64,000 nucleotides of DNA, taken from NCBI GenBank assembly GCA_015657535.1, contig JADHZB010001536.1:1-64000 (forward strand), written 5' to 3'. Shown piece by piece: positions 37,701-47,916 of the stretch. Source of the DNA: Nephromyces sp. MM_2019 (Eukaryota; Apicomplexa; Aconoidasida; Nephromycida). The notes below the pieces were generated by a model. The model was not told the DNA's origin. It saw only the letters and a list, made by a program, of their open reading frames with translations, and did not search any database. The translations under genes and the position numbers were made by a program. Position 1 is the stretch's first letter. Every line of letters begins with the position of its first letter.

Positions 37701-38812
37701 TCGCCTAATCTTATCAAAGGAGTAGTCTTAATAAACACAATAACACTCTTTATTCCACTGCTTGCAAAAGGGAGAAATTCTATGAAAAAATAGCCATCCT
37801 GTGGGTATATCTCACCGCCAAAATCCTTCCATTTATAGCTCGGCCTTCTTGAAAATATTTCTCAATTTTGAGCAAAGCAGAACTAAGGTGATCTTCAGAG
37901 CTAGAACCAGCATAACTTTCAGCAGTTTTCTGCAAAAAAAAAAGTCCACGGCGGTGTATGTACACTTCACCAAAAATTTTTTTTGCGCATATAAATTGCT
38001 GCAAAAAAATGATATACTTGTAAACTGTATATTCCATCAAAGCCTAACGTTTGAAGGCTAAACGTAAAAAATATTTTTTTTAAATTGAAAATTATCGCAG
38101 AAAAAAACGGATTTTTTTATAAAATCATCTAATGATGAAGCATACGAACGACTAATAATAAGCTGCAGCTTCAATTTTCAATATTTCCAGAGATCGGTTT
38201 ATTCTAGCGAAAGATGAAGCTAATAAAAATAGCATAAAAGCGTTAAAAAAGGAGAAAAAACCTCAAAGGGTGCAGAGTAGGGCTAGTCGGCTTTCAGAAA
38301 GCTTAAGATTTCGCACGATAGATCAAAGGGTTATCAAGGGCAATGAATTTTAGGGTGCCAAATCACATACTTAAATTCAGCCCTTAATAGCAACAACAAA
38401 AGACTCGCCAGCCTTTAGATTTTCAGGAGGCTCATTGAAAACGTTTCATCGCAATCGCACCTTTTGTGCCTCACAATCACCAAATAAGTAGGCGAAACAG
38501 CAAAGTGTAACGTATATAACAACAAGAGGAAGAAGAGCTCTCAAAGTACAAAATACATAACAATTTCTTCATCACATCAATAAGCATTTGAATCAACCTT
38601 ATTACCAAAGGAAGCATTCAAGGCATAAAGTTCAACAAAACCTGTTTCAATCCACAATTTAATCAGTTAAAGCAACAAATCAACAAATTCCTTAACGAAT
38701 TACTTTGCCTGTTCAAGTTAAAACTCACGTATTTTTCAGATTTTCCTTCTCCACCATCAGCATTAGCTGCCTTACCTGCAGCATTGCTTCTCGAACGCCG
38801 TACTTTGGTGGA
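34711..38812 (-). CDS. Seven-exon unrecognised protein, 5' end open
   Basis: Exons in transcript order: 38812-38729, 37929-37816, 37345-37062, 36476-36332, 35887-35567 (donor uncertain, 35645 possible), 35004-34840 and 34779-34711 with a TAA stop. All joins are GT-AG and phase-consistent, giving 393 residues for this part. The first exon is basic and Gly/Ala-rich (STKVRRSRSNAAGK), later ones are acidic-helical (DKLTLPLIELSDEDPTFK). The C-terminal exons encode a beta-rich segment with CVILLVCENYAFARIGSEDL and HIKIGDTVLVAGG, which resembles a small OB-fold/S1-like barrel; this is only a visual impression. No catalytic motif is seen. The 5' end is missing: the first exon starts in phase 0 after an acceptor at 38813, and the ATG may be in the anchor exon at 41618. 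The 79-bp tandem repeat lies in the intron before exon 6. Confidence 0.6.
35171..35418. repeat. 79-bp tandem repeat, about 3.1 copies
   Basis: The string TCTTCAAAAAAAAGCATG recurs at 35171, 35250 and 35329, and its start at 35408, giving an exact 79-base period. Copies are nearly identical. Each unit is itself a diverged duplication: GTGCAAAATCTTC and GTGCAAAATATTC head its two halves. It is intronic in the minus-strand gene. Confidence 0.95.
36851..36868. repeat. CA dinucleotide run
   Basis: Nine CA units followed by a short TA run, in an intron of the 34.7-38.8 kb gene. Confidence 0.9.
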
Positions 38813-39926
38813 CTGCAAAAATTAAGTTTTAGAAGATATATAGATCGTTAAATAAGTAAAATTCTCTCTGAACTTTCTACTAAATAAAGGCTGTTCTCCG
38901 TCTTGAATTCCAGGTTAATTAGGTGCCAAATATCCTTTAAAAGACGAACTAAATGCGTACACACAGCGCATAAAAATGCCTTTCACACACAAAATGCATA
39001 TACCAAACGTGAAGACTTCCACCAAGAAAGCATGCTTCCGTACGCTTCACATCAAATTATTCAAGCATTAGACTAGTGGACCTCAATGCACGTACATTAC
39101 TAAAAAGAAACGTCAAAAAAAAGGAACGAACACATTTTAAAAATGCAATTAATTTGATTATATCCTTTGAAATTGATAGCGAAACATAGCATACGCAAGC
39201 AAGAGCAAGTCAGTGAATGAAACACACTGGTAAGAGAAGAAAAACGAGAAGGAGAAGGAGAAGACAAAAAAAAAAAGACAAAGAAGAAGAAAAACCAGAG
39301 TCAACCCAAAAATGGAGCAAATTCCACCAATCCAACCTAGGTGTAGAGACAGCACTATAAACTTGAAAAAAAATCATTTTCAGCAGGATTCAATCATGCT
39401 TTATCGTAAAGCTAAACAGGAGTAAGGCAACCAGAAAGTAATTGAGCATCATACAACATTGTGCTTGATCAATTGCTGCATATTGACAGTAAAATTGTTA
39501 TGATTTACTCAAAATTCACTCAAAAATTAGTGCTACGCACTGAAGATGAGACAGATCTTAAAAAGACTAACGGTTGGTCTCAAATTCAACAGGCAGGAAG
39601 AAGTAAATAAAAAGCGTATGAAGTACAGAAAATAATCCCCTATCCACAAATGAGAGTAACTAACCCCTATTGCTCTGTTCACCAAAATTTCAGTGTGTAT
39701 ATTACGCAAAACCGTGAAAAGAACTCGAAAAAAAAAGCCAAATCATATTGAAACAAGAACTCTGCACTCAACAAGTGAATATATCTTGATAATCTATAGA
39801 TAAGACGTCAAAGAGATGCGTGTTTTAGTGCTGTTTACTTCTTTTAAGAGAGAAAAAAAGCAATATGTTTTACAGCTTTTCCAAGATATATTCTTTAGAT
39901 TTTATTTTTACCACATATAAATTAAT

Positions 39927-40053
39927 AAATTCGTAAAAATTATTGTTTGTTTGTAATCTAAATGCGATATATTCCCTTCTTAAACTCGCAAATGCTCTTT
40001 TAAAGGAATATATCGCATTTAGATTACAAACAAACAATAATTTTTACGAATTT
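39927..40053. repeat. Perfect 49-bp inverted repeat (foldback)
   Basis: Bases 39927-39975 are exactly complementary to 40005-40053 (49 of 49), with a 29-base spacer at 39976-40004. The arms begin AAATTCGTAAAAATTATTG and end GCGATATATTCC. Such perfection means recent origin, selection, or an assembly or library foldback artefact. There is no ORF and no obvious target-site duplication. It could form a strong hairpin in DNA or RNA. Confidence 0.97.
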
Positions 40054-41130
40054 TAACTGTAAATTGCCTTTTAATCTGAGAAAATCCCATATAAAATGCT
40101 CAAAATCTACGAGATTAACCCCAAGAAAAGTATTCAATGCAACAATTCATGACAAGAAGGGTCAGGAGGCCGATAACGAAAGCACCTCACCCTTTATCTG
40201 ATTTTCGACAGAGTAAAGCATTTTAATCTTTTCGATCATGCTGCTATTATACTCTAGCAGATTTCATGCTAAAAAATGGTTGAAAAGTAGCAGGGGCAAA
40301 TCGAAAACCTTGCAAAGGACAAGGGTGGCGAAAAGTGCAAGAATGAGAGGATGATGTAGGGCTCTTCTAAGTTGTCACACAACAGGAAAAAGTGTTGGGG
40401 GATAAAATAATAGCGGATACTGAAAAATTGACGCAAAAAGGGGGAATTTCCAGCTAAAAAAATCCATGAAGATCAAGAAAGAACCACGTTCAATTTATAG
40501 CCTATCTTGAATAAAATCTTCAATTCATTTATAACTTCAATTTAGTCAAGTTTGGCAGTAATTCCACAATTTTTTCATCAGAGGGGTAACCGTTTTCACA
40601 CTTTCAAAAAAAAATCAAAACTAATCATTCGTATTTATATATGGACCACATCAAAATTGTACTCCAATAGCCTGTGAACCTTTTGAGGTTCCTTTTAAAT
40701 AAAAAAAAAACAATACAATCGTTAGTAAAGACATTTATAACAAATCCATACAATAGCCTTCCCCTTTTTTTCAAACTGCATGTTCCTCCGTCTTGAAGAA
40801 ATTACAGCCATAAGAGAAGCACTCAATATTAACTAAAAATCTTAATATAAAGTTTATATTTAAATGTAAAACTGTAGAAAAAAGCAATTAACAGCGATAG
40901 ATGCAGCATTTTCTAAAGTAAGATTTACAAGTATTCTAGGGGACCTATAACACTATAATTAACTTAATTTTCTAAATGCGGTTAAAAAAACAGAAATTAT
41001 CATATATTCCTGCTTCTGGGAGAAGAAAAAATATAATTCGATCAAAGTGGGGGTGGTACACTCATTATTGATTCCTTTATGAAAAATCATTGGGTAGAAA
41101 CCTGGGTTTCGTAGTTCGCTATAAAGGAAA

Positions 41131-41210
41131 AGCTAATTGCATGGTGGAGGTGATTGTATGGTCGAGCTAATCACATGATAGAGCCAATCACATGATGAAA
41201 TTAATCGCAT
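41131..41210. repeat. Short direct repeats, AGCTAATCACATGAT type
   Basis: About four degenerate copies of a 16-20-base unit (AGCTAATTGCATGGT, AGGTGATTGTATGGT, AGCTAATCACATGAT, AGCCAATCACATGAT) in tandem. Confidence 0.75.
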
Positions 41211-41453
41211 CTTTATGATTAGGGATTCTAAAAAAATTACAAAACTTTTAATTAGCGATAAAAACACTAGTTGCATTAATATTTCTATCTTTCCATTCGG
41301 TAGCGCACGCAGTGACGCTTTGAACGAACTTTTCCAAAGCACAGAATTCTGCTTTTCACAGGACTTTTTCGTGGCACGAGTCACTTTAGAAGTTGCATAA
41401 AACTGCTGGGTTCATTATCAGCTTATGTTTACAAGTTGTCTGGCAATACTCAC

Positions 41454-41618
41454 CGGCTGCCAAACACAGGAGCTGGGTGCTATTTTCATCTTCTCCCCTG
41501 GCATATAAGAGGAACCATGTTTGTAATCGAGACGAAAAGCTAAAACTACCGTAAAGGTCAAGATCAGAGCCGCTAGAATAAAAGGAAAGCAAAATCGACT
41601 ATATCCTTTAGAGACCAT
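41454..41618 (-). CDS. Candidate first exon with membrane anchor
   Basis: From an ATG at 41618 the frame encodes 55 residues: a short basic start (MVSKGYSRF), a hydrophobic segment of about 20 residues (ILAALILTFTVVLAF), then a polar region ending at a strong donor (CAGCCG/GTGAGT). This is the layout of a signal-anchor or signal-peptide exon. It may be the 5' exon of the gene at 34.7-38.8 kb, since the interval is A-rich on plus throughout, but the connecting exons are not resolved. Function unknown. Confidence 0.4.
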
Positions 41619-44600
41619 TTTTCATCGCTAAAGTATCTCAGATGGGCATCTTTGGACTTATCGCAGGGCTCTTTGAAGCTGGAAAACATTCCTTCTTTTG
41701 AAGGTCCAATAGTTCATTTTTAAGTAACTAAGCTTGTTCATTGTGGGGCAGATGAATACCCCCAACAAGCCACAAGAAATTTCAACGACCCCCTTAGATT
41801 TTGTGGCAGTTCCAGTGACGGTTAATCATCTTCATTAGGCTGCAATCGTAGCATTGGAACTAGGCGGAGATCCACCTTATATTAACCCGATTATAAATAA
41901 ATCATGCGGGGCACTGTGATACTAAAGCAATTCGGCAGAGTACGAAGTGGCTTAGAACTGTAGTATGAGCAAAAGAGTTGCGTGCTCACGTGGAACTGCA
42001 GTAGCAACAGCTTTGGTACACATATGAAACTGTAGTAGCAACAGCCTTTGTACACCCGTGTATTTGCTAAACAGCTATTGTAGTATGCATCATTATACCA
42101 AGAACGACCCAGCGTATCAGCACCTCGGTAATCTATCCAAGCAGGAAAAAGCACAGCGCATTTTCGACAAAATAAATCTTGATCAATGCCCTTATGCAAA
42201 AAAGTAATGCATTTCATACAATCCACGGAAATTAATCGTAGAAAACGATAAGGAATATGCAAGGTAGCACCCTGATGTACTGACGAGCAGCCGCGCTTTA
42301 CCAAGTGCTACGTCATAAGCAAGATGAGGAATACAAATGGAGCCTAAAAGTTCATAAGAAGTGGCAAGTTTAAATTCTTTCATCGTTGAGGCTTGTGGCT
42401 AGGATTATACCCAAAACCTGCCCGACACTGCGATTGCATAACTGCGAAAAGCTCAATATAATATCGATAGACGAGGTGCAAACCCGTGCATAGCTGCCAA
42501 CTGCTGGAATTGCTACGATCGTTACTTGCTTTCCACAACAAAAGTATCTGAAGCCTGGTTCAGATATGTAGATACTCATACTCTTCCTGCAGCTACTAGA
42601 ATTACCACAATTGCCACTTATTTTCCACTATAAAAGCATCTAAAGCCTGGCTCAGACATGTAGATACTCGCGCTTTTGTTATACACCGCGTTGTAAACCT
42701 GTTTTTAATATACAAAAATATCCTTATGCAATCGCTGCGTGCAATACCGCTCCGATAGCAACTGCGCATAGTGTATACAATGAGTAAGGGTAAGCAAGAC
42801 ACTAGGTTGTTTGAATGTTTCATTAAATCCCGCATATTTTAGCTAGAGTCTTGGAAAATTGCTATTATTGGCAGGATTCGATTCCCTATCTAGCGCCTTC
42901 TCTTTGTTAACGCAGGATGTATATTCATGATATGATGACTGCAACGTTTGCTTGCACCGTCTTTATGTCCCCTTTGTGCATTTCACACAATGAAGAATAA
43001 CCACAACGCACAGGGAAGCTATGAAAGTTCGTCAAATATAACCCAAATACTTCATACTCTTGGACAACCAGAAACTTCCTCTGTAATGCCATTATGTCCG
43101 ATCTGACTGTTGGGCCTGAGCAGTTTGTGAGAGGCGTGTTAACGTTGCTTAGAGCTAAGGATTTAGTTGATTCTGCAGTTTTGCAAAGTTTCAAAACATT
43201 TTGACTTAAGTTTTAATCCAATAACTTCCTGGCCTCCCGTACTTAAATATTAAAGTGAATCATTTCTGGTTAGATTCGCTTCACTACTCGATACATCCTT
43301 ACAAGAATCTTACTAGCAGAGTCATCTAAGGGTCATGAATTTGTCAAACGCCATGCAGGTGGGTTGCCGCATCATAAGGAGATGATTTCCAAGGCGTTGC
43401 AATAAGTCCATCATGATCTACCTGATGCTCCCTAATGATTCATTATAAATGGAACATGCTGCAGTTTCTTCATATTGGCAAATACCAGGGTTCCATCAAA
43501 AGCTTAGCAGGCAGCATCGGCTACCACATCTAAAGTTCCCAAAAGTACCAAGTAATAGCACCTCCATCTCCGCATCTCAGCTCATGACTGAAATTGCAGG
43601 CCCGAACCATGTACAATCTCCACTGCATAGCGAATAAAGCAGGATAGATAATAGTAGCCTCAAACAAGTAAAATCCTCATGGCTTGTTTTGTTCGTTTGA
43701 ATGGAGCTCTGCAAAATGGGTGCTTTTAAGACTAATATTGAAATCTTGAAAGGACTCCTGCTACGCTCGCCGTCCATTTTTACTTTGGTGTTTTGCTCAT
43801 CTAACAAAAGTTTTGATTTCCAAACTTTTTCTAAAGTTCATACATACCCTTAACAGTGGTGACACCTTACAAAGGGGAAGAAAAATACCCTACCATCCTT
43901 CTAGATGGCGAAAAAAGGCTACTTTCATGCTACTGGACATGGCAATTATACGGTGTTCATTATTCACGTCATATGAGAGGCAGCTTATTTACTATGTAGA
44001 TTTTCCTCAATTAATTCCCGCATATAATTAGTAGCCGTGCAGAGGAGCTACTCGGTTGCAATGGCTTCGCAGTGCTTGCGCGGGTGAATCACTACGTAAT
44101 TGTCGGTAAAATTGGATTTTTCTTGAAGTTCCAAAGCTTCTCATAGTACCTTCTCGGTATCTTCTTCCGGTTCAGTAAGGATTGTCAAAAAGAATAAGTA
44201 GAGTTAAGATGTCAGTGTAGCTTGAAAGTGAAAGCAGCGAGTAAGACATAGTTCATATACCTTTCACTTATTAAGTCCACGCGTCAAACAGGTCTCTGTC
44301 TCTAGCTGTCGCTGTATATGAGCAACTTTTTCTGATTCAATTATAGCGACGCCCTATATACTAAAATTTTTTGCTAAGCCTGCTTTTTTCCATGCAATTT
44401 CTTTGGCGTAAAAAAGCGCCTGCGATACACTGTTTTCCACCACAATTATATATCCCGTATTGCTATAGGCCTTTTATATTACCATGAGTAACTTGCTGTG
44501 GCAACTTATCTAGACAAGCTTCGGCTTGAAGTGAAAAGTCTGCTGTGGTGTGCACACTGGTCTTATGACACCTCGAATGAAAGGGCAATGAGAGGAAAAA

Positions 44601-46188
44601 AATATAACTTTTACTGTGATAGGGCTTCCTCGCGAGCATTAACAAAAAACGATTTTGCGTACTATAGCAATGATCAGACGCATGAAATTTCTGAGACTTT
44701 CGAGTATACAATAATAGGAGGAATAAGAATAATACTAATAATAAGAATAGCAATAATAATAATTAATTATACATAATTCCTGCCCTACCAATGTCATTTC
44801 TTCATGTCAATTAAGCTGCGGTACTTTGCTTGTATCACGCAGCAAGTTGACTCTAGTATTCATTGAATCGGAGAATGCAATGAAAAATAACAGATTTATC
44901 AATTGAACAAGAAGCGGTGTTACGCCTCGCCATCAGCAGACACTATCTAGGAAAAGTGGATTCTTTCCCCCTCAGCGTCCCAAGCAAATTAAACTTTGCA
45001 GCCATATCAAATAACCAAATAAACCTACATTCCAAAATTGTAAACTTCCAAAGGAAAACTTCATGGCCTTTCTTAGTTTATTCTTTGCGAGGGCAAAACA
45101 GTGTTGGACATAATTCAACGTCTAATGTGTCAGCACACTTTCTCAATAAAAAAAACAATAATTGAGCCCTTGGGTGATCCATATCTAGGAATTCATTTTT
45201 TTGTGTTTAAATCGTAGAGCTTACCTGTTAACGCATAAAATTATCGCGAAACTAATATAATTCTGGCACCTAGGTTTGTAAAATAATAGCCCTTTATATT
45301 CTATCACAAAAATACGCTTCTACCAGTAGCAAGTGCTATCAATAGCAAATAGTGACAGCAAATCAATCACAGCAGTACTTTCCGCTCAATTAGCCCTGCA
45401 AGCGATCAATTATGGAATCACGAGTTTAGTTGCATTGCAATTAAAAATTAAGCGAATGGTAATTAGTAGGCTTATTTTACAGCTACCAAAGCAACAACTA
45501 AAATTGTAGATAATGGACTTCTTATCCAATGACCAGAAGCAAAAAAATGTAATTGAGTTTCCCAAGGTCAATGCAGTAATCATATCAAATATTTTAGCCA
45601 ATTGCATCAACAATTGAAAAAAAAGTCGAGAGATCGGGATACCGCGACAATAAAAACAGCAATTACGCCACAATAGAAATGAAGAAAGATGAAAAACCAG
45701 CAAGCTTAGTGCTGGTAAGCTTCTTTAGCCTATATTCCTCTGCCAAGTTAACTCCCAAGCCATTTGTAGAAGAATCCCTTCTTGTGGCGGGTCCCCTTAT
45801 ACTGTTGTTTTGACCTAAAGACCGAATAAACGTGGCACAAAAAAAGCTGGTAAATTTTCCATATTTCACAACTCCTCTTACAACAAATTTTGCAAGCTCC
45901 TAAGACAAAGCTGCAGTTATATGCTTGAAAACCACGGCCCACAAACCAAGTCTACTGCATATAACACGTTTCAGGGATTGAATGACCACAGACTAGTCGA
46001 GATACTTAGAAAGCTTTTTCTTGGAATAATCCACTGTCCCACAGTCTAGAAAAAGTGGCTTTTTCTCAGTAGCATGTTCATAAAGTGAAAAAATAGCACC
46101 AGCTGGAAAGGTACATCATGTATATAAACTGCCAGAGTGAGGTTTGTTACACATAAGCAATCAAATAATGACTACTCCTCTACTCCAC
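41619..46188. other. Region without a convincing gene
   Basis: Only short, overlapping ORFs on both strands. It holds a 29-base direct repeat (41994-42022 and 42028-42056) and a 71-base diverged direct repeat at 42507-42669. Base composition is more balanced than in genic parts, consistent with intergenic DNA. Confidence 0.5.
42507..42669. repeat. 71-bp diverged direct repeat
   Basis: Copies at 42507-42577 and 42599-42669 (offset 92 bases) align without gaps; both end in AGCCTGG-TCAGA-ATGTAGATACTC. Most of the differences are C/T or G/A transitions. Confidence 0.8.
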
Positions 46189-46674
46189 TCACTTGCAACG
46201 GTCTGTTCTCATTGCTTTTTTGCGTGGTCTCAGATAAAGTATCCTATTTGTAAAATCTTGAAGGAGTGACACTGCACGACTGCTCTTGCAGAAGCCGGTA
46301 GCGCATTCTTCATTGTTCAGCAAAGCCACCAGCGCTAGCGAATTTTCGGTGAGTTGCAAGAATGGACAAGCAGCAGCACTAAGAAGAGCGGAGTGCTGGC
46401 TCATGCTTACTGCAGCACTCGGGGGATAGCAAAATGTCCTTAGAAGAGCTGGTAGAATCATGGCGTAAAACCAAGGGTATATGCTTGAAAGGAAATGGAC
46501 AATAATACCGAAAAGCTGCGGCGTAAGTGCGAAGATTAGAGCGGGGCTAATCAGGGCTCGATATAAGACCGTATATTGATATGGGTTGATATCGATACTA
46601 TATGCAGTGGAGGCATTAAATCTTCCTTTTGGAGTAGCATCAGACAGTAGAGTTTTATCAAAATTCCTCGTCAT
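46189..46674 (-). CDS. Hypothetical membrane protein, single exon
   Basis: A 161-residue ORF starts at ATG 46674 and ends TGA at 46189, long for this composition. Its middle is hydrophobic (ALISPALIFALTPQLFGIIV and SIYPWFYAMILPALL) and could make two membrane segments; the C terminus is basic (RPRKKAMRTDRCK). There is no recognised domain and no splice evidence, so a chance ORF is possible. Confidence 0.3.
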   Translation of the reverse strand: MTRNFDKTLLSDATPKGRFNASTAYSIDINPYQYTVLYRALISPALIFALTPQLFGIIVHFLSSIYPWFYAMILPALLRTFCYPPSAAVSMSQHSALLSAAACPFLQLTENSLALVALLNNEECATGFCKSSRAVSLLQDFTNRILYLRPRKKAMRTDRCK

Positions 46675-47291
46675 CTACCGGTACATCTTCACCTGTTGGC
46701 AGACAGACTCCGTTGTGTCAGTAACTTTTCCAACTGGCCCATTCAGCTACCCAGCGTTCCCACTTTAAGCCATAAGAGCAGCTGCAATAAAATAAAAAAA
46801 GGGCTCTATCTGGTTGGAATATAGTCTAATGTCTACAATAACTGAAAGAGTTTCCCTTCATGGAAACTAGCAGGCGATTACGCAACGATTTTCTGCAATG
46901 AGCAGTCAGCATATTGCAAGAAAGAGGCCAATAAGTGGGGCACGCTCTCTGCCCGCCCCTCACAGCTGCATAGTGGGAGTCAATAGTTGTACTGGGAGTA
47001 ATCCAGAGGAAACTTCTGCTTTCCATGTGTGCTAAGAGCTTCTTTGATGCGATTATCCGCGGAAGTAGAAAAGTTATAAGCTGCAAGTATGACTGCCAGC
47101 GGCGTAATTTTCAAAAAGAGCACAGAAAGACTCGTGAGGGTATCGGCTGCCCTGCCCGAGCTCTATAGCGTGAGTAGCCTGACGTGGCAATGCCCCATTC
47201 TCAGTAAGCTTCACAGTCATCATACCGCCCCTAACTCGCAAAAAAAGCTTGGATCACGCCCTATTTTTCGAATTAGCATACTGCCTTGTAC
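46675..47291. other. No firm gene; possible first exon on plus
   Basis: A plus-strand ATG at 47089 opens 27 codons (MTASGVIFKKSTERLVRVSA) ending at GTGAGT, which looks like a short first exon, but I could not find its partner. Otherwise nothing is recognisable. Confidence 0.25.
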
Positions 47292-47552
47292 ATGTATAAA
47301 GAAGTATTGCCGCTTTTCGTGCTGGCATTTACCCTCTCGACCGCAAAGGAATGCGATTCCTCGGTCAGAGATTTAGTTAAAGCTGGAGCGTTTAAAGCGA
47401 TCTTCAGATCCGAGGCTTATCGATCCGCTGACGTTTGGTTATTTTCGGCGATTTCTGCATTTATCCATTGCCGATGTCCAGGCTTATTTCCATCATTTAA
47501 GTTTACATTGAAATGTTTGTTCAAACTGCGAGGCTATTGTAGGTGTGATTAG
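47292..47552 (+). CDS. Small secreted-like hypothetical protein
   Basis: An 86-residue ORF from ATG 47292. It begins with a hydrophobic stretch (EVLPLFVLAFTLSTAKEC) that could be a signal peptide and ends Cys-rich (six Cys in all). No domain is recognised. A candidate acceptor (ACCGCAAAG) inside it means it could instead be an internal exon. Weak. Confidence 0.3.
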   Translation: MYKEVLPLFVLAFTLSTAKECDSSVRDLVKAGAFKAIFRSEAYRSADVWLFSAISAFIHCRCPGLFPSFKFTLKCLFKLRGYCRCD

Positions 47553-47916
47553 GATTAAAAAAAATGTGTACTTTTTCAGACACTTATCGGGGTCGTTTTT
47601 ACCGCACGCTAAAATTGGTTAATTCAATGCAGCTTTTTCTTTCCTAGCCAGAGCGTTTTAACGCCTTTCCACCCCGAATTTGTGACTGGCATAAACTGAT
47701 AGCCCCCTTTCTTTTACTTGTATCTTCTGTTTGACTTGCGGCGCTTTCATGGTGGTATATTTACACTAATAGTAACCCCCGCCTGGTTTGCCATGTACCT
47801 TCGATTCTTCTACCGCATGGCTCGGGTTTGTTTGTATCTGCTGCTGCGGCTGAGCATGACGTACTACACATCTGCTGATCAGTAGGGTTTGACGACATTA
47901 ACTCAATACACGGATC
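47553..47916. other. Intergenic, nothing recognised
   Basis: About 360 bases upstream of the secreted-protein gene. It presumably contains its promoter, but no motif stands out. Confidence 0.5.

Larger units (their letters stand above)
38813..41453. other. Probable intronic or 5' region, no firm exon
   Basis: The plus strand is A-rich here, which in this window goes with minus-strand transcription. Possible minus-strand exons are a segment after a polypyrimidine tract and TCTTACCAG (ending about 39223) and an open stretch near 41407-41290 starting QFYATSKVTRATKKS. Neither joins its neighbours unambiguously. The region contains the perfect 49-bp inverted repeat, a purine-rich tract at 39231-39300 and short direct repeats at 41131-41210. 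Confidence 0.4.
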
